Source: Anthoceros angustus
Taxonomy: Eukaryota > Streptophyta > Anthocerotopsida > Anthocerotales > Anthocerotaceae
NCBI GenBank assembly: GCA_010909165.1
Contig: MU008193.1
Coordinates: 310,001-374,000 of the forward strand
Direction of reading: 5' to 3'
Length of the DNA: 64,000 nt
The notes under the pieces are model-generated. The model saw nothing but the letters and a program-made list of their open reading frames with translations, had not been told where the DNA came from and did not search any database. Shown piece after piece: positions 1 through 10,602 of the stretch. Made by a program: the position numbers and the translations under genes. The stretch's first letter is position 1. Each line of letters begins with the position of its first letter.

Positions 1-16
1 TGGCGATGCCTATACT

Positions 17-345
17 TTGCAGCAGTACATGAGGCGGAGAAGAAAGAGATTGCTTACTCCGTCTTCTCCTCCAAGCATTCAAGGCCTTCCACCATTATCA
101 AGGCATGTTTTCAAGCAAGTCTTGCCTCGGGGAACTTCTTCAAGGACTACACCCAGCCGGCCAAGGCGAGAATGCAGAAGTATGCGGCCACTGCTACTGT
201 CCATGTGTGCAACCATTGTGGCGATCCGAGCACATCTCACCGAATTGCAAGTGCCCACCAAGGCCTCTTTGCACTCATTGTCAAAAGAATGGTCATGTGA
301 GCACCGTGCTTTCAACTTCACCCCGAGAGGAGATACAGTCGGCAT
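17..345 (+). pseudogene. gag 3' part with two CCHC zinc knuckles (broken)
   Basis: This is the nucleocapsid end of a retrotransposon gag, which binds genomic RNA during particle assembly. A first knuckle begins C-N-H-C-G-D-P at 208-228 and continues after a frame change as HISPNC. A second reads CTHCQKNGH at about 276-302, and its final Cys (CFQLHPE) needs one more frame change near 305-312. The start of the window, DAYTLQQYMR at about 5-35, also reads like gag. Frame changes inside both knuckles mean the copy could not encode a working nucleocapsid as written. The true start lies upstream of the window. Confidence 0.6.
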
Positions 346-1253
346 CGGTGGAGATGCTACGGTAGCATCAAGACAAAGGAGCAACTCCTGCGGTGGGGAC
401 TCTAAGAGCAAGCAACGGAGGGAGGCGAAGCCAAGGTTGCGACAACGCGACAAGATGACGTCCGGAGGCCACGGTGGCTGCCTTGGCAGCAGTGGCACGC
501 TTACAACCAGCCTCGATAAAGCTGGTGGAGCTAAGCCATGGGCTGCGAGCTGGTTCTGATGAAACGGCGGGGAAGATTATGGACACCCACATGAGGTGTT
601 GACAGCATTAGCCTCGGGACAAGCTAAGGAAGATGTGCCCTACATGGGTTGGGCATGCCATTAATCTTCTTGGCTCGGACATCGTGTTAGCAAATGCGGG
701 GCCCATCACCGAGCGAGGAGCAAGGGCAGCAATGCCTCAATCCTTTATGCCCTTGCCACACAGGCGCCATCCCATTACGGGCGGATACATCTTCACTCCG
801 GTGACAGAGCCAATGCGAGAGATGAGGCGGGCCCTTTAGGGCAATTGTACATGATGCCCCTTTGGTCACACATGAGCACGGCAAAGACGGTTGTTGCAGC
901 ACCATTAATGTCCTTGCGGGACATGGGCATGACGAGGCGTCTCCGGCAATCGCGACCACGAAGTCACGGTTGCTCATGTGCCGGAGATTTGGTAGTCGTC
1001 CGGGGACTTGTTCCTTTCCGGATCACCGTAAATTAAATTTGGAGCACGGTGGATGCTTCCATTGCAAATGACCCGCATGATCGAATTTCCAAGTCGGAGC
1101 ATCCACGCATCCGACCTACCAGCAGTCAGAATGCGAGTGAATGCGTGATGGTAGACAACCGAGAGGGACGGGTCACACAACGGTGCACCTGTGGTGTTCG
1201 GATGCTCGCCCGGTCATTATAAACAGTCTTGGCGGCACGGCTTGGTTTGCAGG
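346..1253 (+). other. gag-pol spacer / possible protease remnant, not resolved
   Basis: An aspartic protease would be expected here between gag and RT. A short open stretch at 633-839 contains LLGSDIVLANAG, loosely like the post-active-site strand of gypsy proteases, but no D-S/T-G active site could be found in any forward frame. Most of the interval reads as broken coding sequence without a recognisable domain. I therefore record it only as the position where the protease ought to be. Confidence 0.25.
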
Positions 1254-2760
1254 AGAAGCACGCCGTCCCATGGAACATCCGCCGCCTCCGTGGAGCCTGT
1301 GTGGCGAGACTTGAACTGTGCACATCACATTGAATCCAGCTCATCGGATGCCATGACCATGTCTGCCGTGCTTGGTGACCACGGCCACGACTGCTTCTAG
1401 GGCGAGTTTCTTTTCCCACCGGCGAGGGAGTGGATAATTGGGAGCAGCCTTCTATCGGCTGGCGGCAGCGAGGAGGGCGGCGTTGCCACATATTCCCTTG
1501 ACTTGCAGCGGTGTGGCCACAGGCCACGTTAGTGGTGTGCCATGCTAGCAAGGAGCATCCGTGCAATCTTGAAGCTAGTCCAAGATGCTAACCAGCAAGA
1601 TGCACAATCTTGAAGTCGATGACGCCATTCCGGTCCATGGATCTCACAGCTTGCAACATGCCCTTGCACAACCCGATCATCCGAGCGAGCTCACGCGGCA
1701 TGCAAGAGGCAGTGCGGTGATGCACTTGTTGGATTCAGTGTTAACCACCACTCAAGATCGAGTCTTTGGATCACAATGTGATTACATGGGCGCCATCGTC
1801 TGGGACACGGTGGTAGAACTCTTTGGCGGGATCTGTCTGGAGGCTCTCTTGATATGTATCCATCTGATATCGTGTATTGACAATGATGTCACAAAGACGC
1901 CGTATCAGTTCAGCAAAGCATGAGGCGTTTTCCACAAAGAATCGCCTTGGAGGCCTATCACGGTGCTTTCACCGCTCTACCGCAGGATGTCCGTTACATT
2001 CAAGAAGGCCACATTCTGTGCCTTGGGAAATGTGGATATGGTGATTCTTTGGGAATGCTGTTCTCCCAAGCTGGGCATGGAGTGGTCTACAAGATGCCTT
2101 TCGGCTTCGAGGATCTACATCAGTCCTCACATGGGCTCAAGAATACAACCCGCGGTGTGCTTACCTCCTTGAGAATACACCGCAATTTGTGAGCACATGT
2201 GCAACAGACATGGTGGTTCAAGATTATCGGGCCTCCCATCCTGTTAGATGCGGCCGGTGGGCGCTTTGCTCACCGAGGAATTATCGACCAACTTGGTCCC
2301 CGATTCGACAGCTTTCGTGGCACACACAGGACCCGTCCTTGCAGCTTCAATCGGTGCCGGAGGATCATCACCAGCCCGGGCTTGTTACCGCCCGATGGCG
2401 TGCGCCTTGGTTCAAAACCAACACACAGCGGCCTCGGCGAGACTACGCCGTTAGCTTTCCGTTCATTCGCTTACGGTGAGGGGCGAGCCTGGCTTGAACA
2501 CCAACACGCAGCAGCGGGAGGAACCCACCTTTGGGCGAGCGCATTATGGGCTTTCACCCATTCTACTGACTCTACGGTTACACCTCGGTAGCGTGCTAAG
2601 CGAGCCATGGATGTTCACGCACTCACGTGGTTAGTGAGTCTGCTTGGCTTTCGGCTCACGCTCGCTTGGCGGATCATGGTACCAGCCTCGGCGGCATGTG
2701 TCCAGGCCGTTCATCTCCCTTTTCACGGATATGCATACATGCCTTTCGGCGGATGCGTGG
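1254..2760. repeat. 1.5-kb tandem duplication, left copy
   Basis: The segment is repeated immediately downstream at 2,761-4,286. Both ends of each copy carry GGAGAAGCA (about 1,254, 2,760 and 4,286), so the unit is bounded by a short direct repeat, as expected for unequal crossing over or slippage. Shared landmarks include GAACTGTGCACATCACATTG (about 1,314 here, 2,830 in the copy, where it reads GAGCTGTGC) and the stretch around 2,330-2,480 that matches 3,850-3,990. Copies are roughly 90-95% alike by eye with many 1-15-bp indels. Neither contains a domain I recognise, so it may be an older insertion in the gypsy element rather than part of gag-pol. Confidence 0.85.
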
Positions 2761-4286
2761 AGAAGCACTTCAAATCCCCATGGAACATCCGACCTCCGGG
2801 CCGTGGAGCCCGTGTGTGGCGAGACTTGAGCTGTGCACATCACATTGAATCCGTGCTCATCGGATGCCATGACCATGTCTGCCGTGCTTGGTGACCACGG
2901 CCACAAACTACGACCGCTAGCATGGGAGTTTCTTTTCCCACCGGCGAGGGAGTGGATAATTGACGAGTGTGCCTTCTATCGGCCTCGACCGGCAGCAGGA
3001 GGACTAGCACATATTCCCTTGACTTGCAGCGGTGTAGATCACACGTTAGTGGTGTGCCATGCTAGCAAGGAGCTCCTGCAATGTGAAGCTAGTCCAAGAT
3101 GCTAACCAGCAAGATGCACAATCTTGAAGTCGATGACGCCATTCCCAGCCCCATGGATCTCACAGCAACATGCCCTTGCACAACCCGATCATCCGGGTGC
3201 TCACGCTACTGCTGCAAAGATGTAAGAGACAGAAAGCAGTGATGCACTTGTTGGATTCAGTGTTAACCACCACTCAAGATCGAGGATCACAATGTGATTA
3301 CATGGGCGCCATCGTCTGGGACCGACTGGTAGAACTCTTTGGGATCCAGATCATCGGAGGCTCTCTTGATGATGATCGCCATACAACACGTGTATTGTGA
3401 CAATGATGTCACAAAGACGCCAGATCGCAGAAGTTCAGCCGCAAGGGCGCATGAGCGTTCCACAAAGAATCGCCTTGGAGGCCTATCACGGTGCTTTCAC
3501 CGCCTACCGCAGGATGTCCACATTCAAGAAGGCCACATTCTGTGCCTTGGGAAATGTGGATATGGTGATTGCCGGCCGGAATGCTGTGGGTTCTCCCAAG
3601 CCGGGCATGGACAAGATGCACGCTGTTCGCGGATCTACATCAGTCCTCACATGGGCTCAAGAATACAACCCATGTGTGCTTACCTCCTTGAGAATACACC
3701 GCGCATTGACAAAGAGCACATGTGCAACAGACATGGCTGTGGTTCAAGATTATGCCGGGCCTCCCATCCCGTTAGATGCGCCTGTGGGCTTTGCTCACCG
3801 CTCGAGGAATTATCGACCAACTTGGTCCCCGCCAGACCGGGCTGCGTACACACAGGACCCGTCCTTGCAGCTTCAATCGGTGCCGGAGGATCATCACCAG
3901 CCCGGGCTTGTTACCGCCCGATGGCGTGCGCCTTGGTTCAAAACCAACACACAGCGGCCTCGGCGAGACTACGCCGTTAGCTTTCCGTTCATTCGCTTAC
4001 GGTGAGGGGCGAGCCTGGCTTGAACACCAACACGCAGCGGTGGGAGGAACCCACCTTTGGGCGAGCGCATTATGGGCTTTCGGCCCATTCTACTGACTCT
4101 ACGGTTACACCTCGGTAGCGTGCTAAGCGAGCCATGGATGTTCACGCACTCACGTGGTTAGTGAGTCTGCTTGGCTTTCGGCTCACGCTCGCTTGGCGGA
4201 TCATGGTACCAGCCTCGGCGGCATGTGTCCAGGCCGTTCATCTCCCTTTTCACGGATATGCATACATGCCTTTCGGCGGATGCGTG
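2761..4286. repeat. 1.5-kb tandem duplication, right copy
   Basis: This is the second copy of the unit at 1,254-2,760. The best-preserved part is about 3,855-4,285, which matches 2,330-2,760 almost base for base. The left part is more indel-rich, especially 3,200-3,450 and 3,570-3,640. The right boundary is where the copies part after GGAGAAGCA (4,286), immediately before the sequence leading into the reverse transcriptase. Confidence 0.85.
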
Positions 4287-4529
4287 GAGAAGCAGTCGGT
4301 GGCGTCTACAGTGCTTTGCCTCCGGCCCGGCCGAGAGGCGATTAGATGATCCAGTCCCGCAAAGCCTAAGCTAAATCGAGACTTTCCGTGGCGCATGGGG
4401 ATGGGTAGCGGATGGGCGTAAGACACGCATCCACACTCTCCGCTCAAGTATCGGACGCTTTGCCTTTACCATGAAGGACCTCAAGCGATGTGAGTATTTC
4501 GGATCAACTCGAGTGAGCCCATCTACCGG

Positions 4530-5115
4530 CGCCCGCTAGTTGAGCAAGACGGAGTGGGAGATGGTCGATGCTAGGTGTCGTGAGCTTCTTGAGCGGGGCT
4601 TATCCGGCTATCCGGCGGCGATTATCTGCGGCGCGTCATGCCGCCAAGAAGGATGCGGCCAAGGCGTGGGCGGAACGGATGTGTGGGGACTATCGTCCCA
4701 TCAATGCACACCGCGGGATCGGTACCCAATGCCGACCGAGGAGATATTTGTGACATTGGGCGCCTGCCTTCTTCTCTACTTTGGACCTTCGATGGTTTTA
4801 ACGATTCCGTTGCGTAAGAGGACATCAAGAAGACCGCGTTTCACGGGTCCCCAGCGTGGAATGGCTGGTGATGCCATTCGGTTCAAGAACGCACCGTCAC
4901 TTTTCGGGTGATGGATCCGTTTTGTGGATGTGCCAACTTGTTGTGCTATATCGACGACGTGGTTCACAAGATCGCCTTTGAGGATCACCGCACACTTAGA
5001 GGAGCTGTTCCGAGGCTAAGGAAGGCAGAGCTCACATGTCACCCGTCCAAATGTGAATTTGGAATGAACACGGTGGCATATTTAGGTCACAGTCGTGCCT
5101 AACGGGTGATGCCCC
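4530..5115 (+). pseudogene. Ty3/gypsy reverse transcriptase domain (frameshifted)
   Basis: Reverse transcriptase copies the element RNA into DNA inside the particle. Visible motifs are the N-terminal LLERGL (about 4,585), a broken CGDYRPINAH block (about 4,684-4,715), DRYPMPT (4,720-4,740), KNAPS before the catalytic box, and the YIDDVV active site at 4,947-4,964. The thumb/connection motif HPSKCEFG...YLGH follows (5,040-5,090). At least four frame changes occur between 4,600 and 4,930, for example in the block that should read CGDYRPIN and in the LDLRSGF-type block around 4,770-4,800. The CGDYRPIN wording resembles gypsy elements of streptophyte algae and bryophytes; that is recollection, not a search. 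Confidence 0.85.
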
Positions 5116-5700
5116 ACTCACCAAGGTACAGGCTATCCAGTGAAGGAGCCCACCAACGTGTCGCCTTGCGTGCCTTTCTTGGGTTATGCAACTATTACAG
5201 GTTTACATTAATTTCAGCCGGTGCGAAACCCTTGAATGACATGTTGAGGAAAGACGTGGAATGGGCATGGATGAGTTGGCGCAGCAAGCTTTTGACATGT
5301 TGAAGGAGCAATTGACCAGGTCACCTCATGGCTAGGCGATTTTAGCAAGCCATTTGTGTTACACACCGATTGGTATGCGGGACTTGGGCGGTGCTTGCAC
5401 AAGAGGATGAGCGGGCAAGGAGCGCGTGATCGCTTATGCCTCGAGGAGTAATAACCGAGCGGAGGCCAATTACAGCAGCTATGAGGGGGAGTGCCTCGCA
5501 GCTGTTTGGGCCGTTGCCACTTAGCCCATATTTGTATGGTGTTTAAGCTAGTGATCGATCATCGCCATTGAAATGGCGATGACTAACACAAAATTGAGTG
5601 GGAAGTCGGCTCACGGGCCATGATACTTCAAGATTATGACTTCCTTGTGGAGCACAGCCGGAGTGACACACCAAAATGCGACATGCTATCTAGAAATCCG
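5116..5700 (+). pseudogene. gypsy RT connection and RNase H domain (frameshifted)
   Basis: FLGLCNYYR at 5,175-5,201 is the canonical gypsy motif after the RT thumb. The RNase H core begins FVLHTD (catalytic Asp at 5,368-5,370), continues through a Tyr/Glu-rich helix ([15 protein letters not shown], about 5,470-5,515) and IDHRP (about 5,553-5,567), and ends with the LSRNP tail near 5,690. RNase H removes the RNA strand from the RNA:DNA hybrid. Frame changes fall near 5,330, 5,385-5,440 and 5,520. The domain order is normal and abuts the integrase. Confidence 0.8.
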
Positions 5701-5847
5701 GACCGGCATGCGTGATGTCACCGAGGCTAAGCGGGACCATGAGGAGGAGATTGGTGCGATGTCATCGGCGATTCTGCCCTTGTTGCCATGACCGCCTTGG
5801 ATGATTATGTTTTATTCCTAATGCAAAGGACATTTGGGAAGATGTGA

Positions 5848-6660
5848 ATGCTCTTCAAGATTTGCACTGAAGTGGGCGAACTGGACCCGGTGGAAAAGAA
5901 CAGTGCAGCAGGCGTCGACTATTGGCGTGATGGCTACATGATTCGCAAGCTGGGCAATGGTGTCGAGCGCTTGGTGCCACCACCTGGTGATAGGGCTGAC
6001 CTTATACGTCGTGTGCACGACGACATGGGTCACTTTGGTGTGAAGCGGACTTACAGCCTGCTCACACCTCTGGTATTTATTATTGGTATGGGATGCACAA
6101 CCAGGTGCGAGAACAGGTGGCCTGCTGTGAGCCTTGTGACCGAGTCAAGGCCTCCTTTACTATGCAAAGACCCGGTTCTCCACCCTCGCCCATCATGGGC
6201 TTGTTCTTTCGGGTCCTGCGACCTCATTGGAGAATTGACTAGGACGCCGAGAGGCAATGTCTACATACTTGTCATGATGGAGCATTTCTCCAAATGGGTG
6301 GAGGTTGTGGCTCTATCGATAAGTCCTCGAAGCACGTCCTGCATTTTTGCACACGTGCTTAGCCGCTTTAGTAGTGCGAGTGCACAGTGACGGGCTCGAG
6401 TTTAGAGGGAATTTCGTGACCTTTTAGATGTTGCGCTTATCGATCACGTGACTAGCGAGGACCATCCTCGGTGATGGCTGGTGAAAGGATGGTCCGGACC
6501 ATCAAAAGGGGGTGAGAAAGTTATGCTTGCGTGGAAAGGAGGATTGGGACCTCATGCTTCCTACATCGCTATGGGCTACCGCATGAGTAAACATGCAGCC
6601 TTGGCACACTTCTCCTTACTTGCTTTTGGTCGTGAGCCGGTCGAGTACAATAGCTAAGAA
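5848..6660 (+). pseudogene. gypsy integrase: HHCC zinc domain and DDE core (broken)
   Basis: Integrase inserts the element cDNA. The zinc-binding domain shows H-x4-H (6,016-6,018 and 6,031-6,033) and C-x2-C (6,126-6,128 and 6,135-6,137). The catalytic core shows the first Asp in CDLIGEL (6,220-6,222), the block GNVYILVMMEHFSKWVEVV (about 6,259-6,315), the second Asp in VHSDG (6,389-6,391) and a Glu in GERMVR (6,482-6,484). All three catalytic acids survive but lie in different frames, and a stop follows near 6,390. MGYRMSKHAALAHFS at 6,570-6,615 is the conserved core C-terminal helix region. Confidence 0.85.
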
Positions 6661-6779
6661 GATGCAGGAGGTGGTGCACTTGATGATCTGTCACATGGGC
6701 TCGAGTGATTGGGGAGCGGGCATACTATTTCGGCAGTTATGCCAATGGCTATGGCCAACCTCAACATAGCTCAAGACCG

Positions 6780-7270
6780 GATTCCTTACGGTATGACATA
6801 CCGGGTCATTCAGCCCAAGTCAAGAAATTCCAGTTGGGATTTCGATACTTGCAAAGGCAAACTGTGGACACCTTGACACGCTAGCGGCAGACATGTGCCG
6901 AGGGTGCGAAGTTAGGCCCAATGGAGTGCTGATTTTGCGGGGCTCGGATGGTAGGACTATTGCGCACCATACCAAGAACTGCGCACGCCACTTACCTAAT
7001 TTGGACCCCTGATGATAACAATACCTGGATTCCACCGCACTACCCGTGCGAGGTTTGTGGGAGGATGATGATGAGGAGCTTATGCTTCTCTCGGATGCAA
7101 TGGGGTTTTCATTTGTTTTGCCTTACCCTCAGCGCTCACAACTCGTATTGTGCAAAGTGTGCTGGAAATGCTGTTGAGGATGACTTTGGATTTTACCATG
7201 TGATGTTGGTGGGTGATGGAATTGTGTGGACCTTTTGTTTGCTAGACGACCGCTTTCCATTGTGAATGCG
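6780..7270 (+). pseudogene. gypsy pol C-terminus with PHD-finger-like module
   Basis: After the integrase core comes a linker with FQLGD..YLQRQ-like sequence (about 6,825-6,865) and then GRTIAHHTKNCA...HLPNLDP (about 6,950-7,005). Next is a Cys/His cluster: C-E-V-C at 7,047-7,058, an EELMLL strand in another frame (7,073-7,090), H-x2-C at 7,110-7,121, and a C-x2-C pair at 7,149-7,162. Spacing and residues fit a PHD zinc finger, a module that reads histone H3 tails. Some green-lineage gypsy elements carry such a finger after the integrase (from memory). The second zinc pair reads S-D-A-M here, so the finger is not functional as written. Confidence 0.55.
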
Positions 7271-7382
7271 GCCTGCAGGAGTTCTAGGATTCTTGCTGGC
7301 CTCATTCTTGGTTCCATGTGGCATTTGTTTCAGACGTTGCATGCCTTGTTTCTTTCTTTTCTGATTGTTTCTGCCCGTCCAT

Positions 7383-7507
7383 GGGGTAGCATAGGTAGAA
7401 TTTTAGCACTTTTCTTTTGTTTGGCCCGACAGCCCTCTTTTCCCTTGCAAGGCCGGGTGAAACCAGAAGAAGTGTGAGCAAGTCGGTTTTCGTTGACGAC
7501 TGATGAA
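7383..7507 (+). repeat. Direct repeat, copy 1, near gypsy 3' end
   Basis: This 125-bp block matches 8,037-8,178. Shared runs include ATAGGTAGAATTTTAGCAC, a pyrimidine-rich TTTTCTTTTGTTTGGC and CCCTCTTTTCCCTTGCA, ending near GAAGAAGTGTGAGCAAG. It lies just downstream of the PHD-like module. It could be a remnant of an LTR or 3' UTR duplicated with the element, but no matching LTR copy exists upstream in the window to prove it. Confidence 0.7.
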
Positions 7508-8036
7508 GACGCCTTACGACGGTGGCGTGGCGATGCTAGGAACTAACTCTTAGAAGCTAGGGCTTAGCAAGTAGGTTTTGTTAGCTTAGTTTAATGGGGT
7601 TAGTCGATAATTACTAAAATGCCCTTAAACAGAAAGTCGGAAATAACCACAAAATGGCCAAGCTTGGGCGGTCTCCCTCTCACCACGGCTCGTGGGAGAA
7701 AGCGACATGATCACTCCAATCCAAGAGGATGCCGCACCAAGAGTGTGGTGCCTCATGCTAACGACGCAAGGTGGTTGCAAGGCGGTTCTGGAGCACAAGA
7801 CTGGCGGCGGAAGGCGTTGTCAAGTCCCTAGGAGGAACGCTTGAACACACGCATAATTTTGTTGTTGTCGAATTTCTAGGTCAGAATGCAAAGACTATTG
7901 TGTGTATGCGCGCTCGGCATTGTGGCAATGTGTGTAATGTATGCGATGTTCGCGGGACTTATCACTCTAAGCCGTGTAGGGCAGGCCTAATTTTCTCGAA
8001 TCAAGTGAGCATCGCACATGTGAGTGCTGGTGCATG
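7508..8036. other. Non-coding gap between the two 3' repeats
   Basis: The interval holds no convincing coding sequence. Forward frames are open for 70-160 residues in places but show no domain and no codon bias. It probably belongs to the 3' end (LTR or untranslated part) of the gypsy element. Confidence 0.4.
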
Positions 8037-8178
8037 CAGTATAGGTAGAATTTTAGCACTTTTCTTTTGTTTGGCACAGACGAGGCCCTCTTTTCCCTTG
8101 CAGTTGAAGGCGGGTGAAAACCCGGGAAGAAGTGTGAGCAAGCTGCTGGTTTTGTCATTTGTTGACGGTGATGAAGGA
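8037..8178 (+). repeat. Direct repeat, copy 2, near gypsy 3' end
   Basis: Second copy of the block at 7,383-7,507, slightly longer because of small insertions (CAGACGAGG, AGTTGAAGG, CTGCTGG). An A-rich end with AAAAAAAA at about 8,212-8,220 follows before the next repeat family begins. Confidence 0.7.
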
Positions 8179-8265
8179 CATATGAAGAGCATGCTGAATT
8201 ATATAGAACAAGAAAAAAAAATTAGCTCGAACCAACGACTACATCGATGGTGGAGACGGTGAAGA

Positions 8266-8707
8266 CGTGGTAAGGGTGCACGTGACGTGGTAAGAGTGCT
8301 TGCACCTACTAAAACCCTACTACAAAGTCTAGAGAGACCAGGAGAACTTACCATGGCTTGTTACAACGAGGGCACTTGGCAGCGCAAACGGTGGGAGGAC
8401 AGATTGAAGCCACATAAGCCCTCTTCTGGAGATGGTGGGGTTTAGGGTGAGGGTGCAAGCCTCTTAGCAGATACACGTTGTGAACCATTTTAAGTTGCAA
8501 GTGTAGGCATGCCTTTCTTTCCATTGGTCTTGTTAATCACAATCAAAACAAAGTCTGCGCAATATAAAGTTCGGAATTTGAAATGGGTCATTGGGCAAAA
8601 GCGATCGCTTTCCCATCATCATATCAAAAAAAGCATGTCGAGAAAACCATATGCGTTATTGCGGGTTTTGAAGAAATTGACATCCACTTTTCGACGGACC
8701 GAAAAAA
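8266..8707. repeat. R repeat, copy 1 (about 440 bp, tandem)
   Basis: The R unit starts at GACGTGGTAAGGGTGCACGTG and runs to the GACCGAAAAAAGACGTGG boundary, where copy 2 begins without a gap. Landmarks are TTGCACCTACTAAAACCC, TTACCATGGCTTGTTACAAC, GGTGGGGTTTAGGGTGAGGG and ACCATATGCGTTATTGCGGG. No long open frame is conserved among the three R copies. The unit lies outside the left terminus of element A and may be a non-autonomous element or flanking satellite-like DNA. Confidence 0.85.
8276..8294 (+). promoter_or_regulatory. G-box/ABRE-like motif pair in R repeat
   Basis: GTGCACGTGACGTGGTAAG contains CACGTG (G-box) overlapping ACGTGG (ABRE core), the form bound by plant bZIP/bHLH factors. 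The same pair recurs at 8,721-8,734 in R copy 2 but is reduced to GTGCACGTGGTAAG at about 10,618-10,631 in copy 3. No gene with a start downstream is apparent, so function is unproven. Confidence 0.3.
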
Positions 8708-10602
8708 GACGTGGTAAGGGTGCACGTGACGTGGTAAGAGTGCTTGCACCTACTAAAACCCTACTACAAAGTCTAGAGACCAGGGAGAACTTACCATGGC
8801 TTGTTACAACGAGGGCACTTGGCAACAAACGGTGGGAGAGGCATTGAAGCCACATAAGCCCCTCCGGAGATGGTGGGGTTTAGGGTGAGGGTGCAAGCCT
8901 CTTAGCAGATACACGTTGTGAACCATTTTAAGTTGCAAGTGTAGGCATGCCTTTCTTTCCATTGGTCTTGTTAATCACAATCAAAACAAAGTCTGCGCAA
9001 TATCGGCGATTCCGTTGAAATGGGTCAAGCAAAAGCGAACTTTCCCATCATCATATCCAAAAAAGCATGTCCCGAGAAAACCATATGCGTTATTGCGGGT
9101 TTTGAAGAAATTCGCATCCACTTTTCGAAGGACCGAAAAAGAACGTGGCCAAAAATTATAAATCTTTGAATTCATTCCTCAAAACTTGGAAAAAGTGGGG
9201 ACGGGCCCCTGGTGGATGCGTTTGAACTTTGTCGACAGCCGGTCTTATCATGTGTTGTCCTAAAAAATAAAGTCCATCGAATAGAGACCACGGTTTTGGT
9301 GATTTGCAACATAATCGCAAATTTTACATTGAGCGTCATTTTGTGTGCCCATACTCGCACTTGGTTAAGCCGTTTATGTCCATGGCGGAACACACAAAAC
9401 ATGATACTGATTACGAAGGGTTTCTCATCAAAAGGGTTTTGGAAAAATCCCAACCCTATTCCGCCGAAACCGTTGGTTGCTTTTTGTTGAGTTTTGTAGG
9501 TGTTCATCCATCGGATTCGGCATTCTCGGCTCGGGACCACTTCCTGTCATTTACACCGCGGTGGCGCCTTGCACTCGTGTGCATGGATACTGTCGGTGTG
9601 ATGAAGGGCCGTGTTCTTCCATAATTTCGGCATGTCGATGGTTTACGCAATTTGTGTGGTTCTATATGTTTTGTATACCAAGTGGGGCTAGGCGCGCGTA
9701 AGTGCGCGCTAAACAAGGGTATCGCAAACTTGTGCGCGCAAGGCAAAAGCAGTCGAAATACATCATTCGGTGAGGAAATATGTCTTCTTGGAGGTGCATG
9801 GATGTGGCGGAAGCCGACGACATAAGTTGCAAATCGGCGGACGTCCACATAGACATGCCTCATCTATCTACCCTATGCCCTAAAGCTACGAAGAATACCC
9901 TATCACCTTTCTATCCTCTACGGTGTTTCCGTCTCCTTCGACGGTGACCTTGTGCCGGATCATCATCAAACATGCCTTCAAAAGCACAAGTAGCCGTCCC
10001 GGTTCCGTTGCCTCTGCCGCGGGTTCTTGTCGCGATTGGTGCTGAACTGGAAGTCAGATGTCTCTCATCACCAGCACGCGCTTGTCGAACTACACCACCC
10101 TTATTTCCGGGATTTTCGTCCAAATCATCATTTTCCTCCAATGCATCTCCCTCTGGAGCTTGGTGGTCTGTTAGTTATCTTCAACCCTGTTACCTTCTTC
10201 CACGGCTGGTAGATGTTGAAGTTCGAATAGCTTTGTCTTGATAAGCTCCACGTGTACGGACTTGTAGAGTGCTATCCCTTGCAAACGAGAACCCGTATGC
10301 CAAAATAAATGTCTCCGATATCAACAGTCGATCCAGGTGCTTGGGTCGCTTCCTCCGTTGTCGCAAACCCTCTCTATCACTGTTGTGTGGAGCCAATATC
10401 TCCTCTGGTAGGTACCTTCCCTCAAACGCATTGCTATTCTCGTCACCCACCTGGACAACTAGGTAAGGTTCGTCACATAAGAAATCCAAGTCTTCCACGC
10501 AATCCAAAGGCCTGCTCGATCGTCTCACATGGGCAATCATATGGCCTCGTCGATCTCGGACACATCCCCATCGAATCTCGCCAACTCGATGGTGGACGGT
10601 GA
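8708..10602. repeat. 1.9-kb tandem duplication, unit alpha (R copy 2 plus gene 1 3' end)
   Basis: This segment recurs as 10,603-12,446 (unit beta). Each unit consists of an R repeat, about 270 bp of flank, the A terminus-like AAGGGTTTCTC, and the 3' third of DUF7869 gene 1 on the minus strand. Unit alpha ends at CCAACTCGATGGT (about 10,592), where unit beta's R repeat follows directly. Unit beta ends at the same words (about 12,446) but continues into the rest of gene 1. Unit alpha is therefore a duplicated 3' fragment. Confidence 0.85.
9886..10600 (-). pseudogene. Duplicated 3' fragment of DUF7869 gene 1 (A1 alpha)
   Basis: Read on the minus strand this fragment covers the C-terminal third of the family A gene 1 product. 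It has a RFDG...SEIDEAI-type segment, the DLDFLCDEPYLVV strand (about 10,450-10,490), a FILAYGFSFARD/LVCKG-type strand (about 10,270-10,330), and an acidic tail (ENDDLDENP). It lacks everything upstream, including the catalytic core, so it cannot act alone. It duplicates the end of the gene at 11,776-14,938 as part of the 1.9-kb tandem repeat. Confidence 0.75.

Larger units (their letters stand above)
1..8178 (+). mobile_element. Degraded Ty3/gypsy LTR retrotransposon, 5' end outside window
   Basis: Read left to right the region gives gag zinc knuckles (about 200-320), reverse transcriptase (4.53-5.11 kb), RNase H (5.34-5.69 kb), integrase (5.85-6.66 kb) and a C-terminal PHD-like module (7.0-7.2 kb). 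The order RT-RNase H-integrase is diagnostic of Ty3/gypsy. No single frame stays open; domains are recovered only by moving between the three forward frames every 50-200 bp. Catalytic residues are mostly present, so decay is by indels rather than loss of domains. The 5' LTR is not in the window, and no unequivocal 3' LTR is visible, only a 125-140-bp direct repeat near 7.4 and 8.1 kb. The distance from gag to RT (4.2 kb) is far longer than usual because of a 1.5-kb tandem duplication plus unrecognised sequence. Confidence 0.85.

Noticed and set aside
6420-6480. Chromodomain after the integrase
   Set aside because: The region after the DDE core has no chromodomain signature. The recognisable C-terminal module is the PHD-like cluster at about 7.05-7.16 kb.
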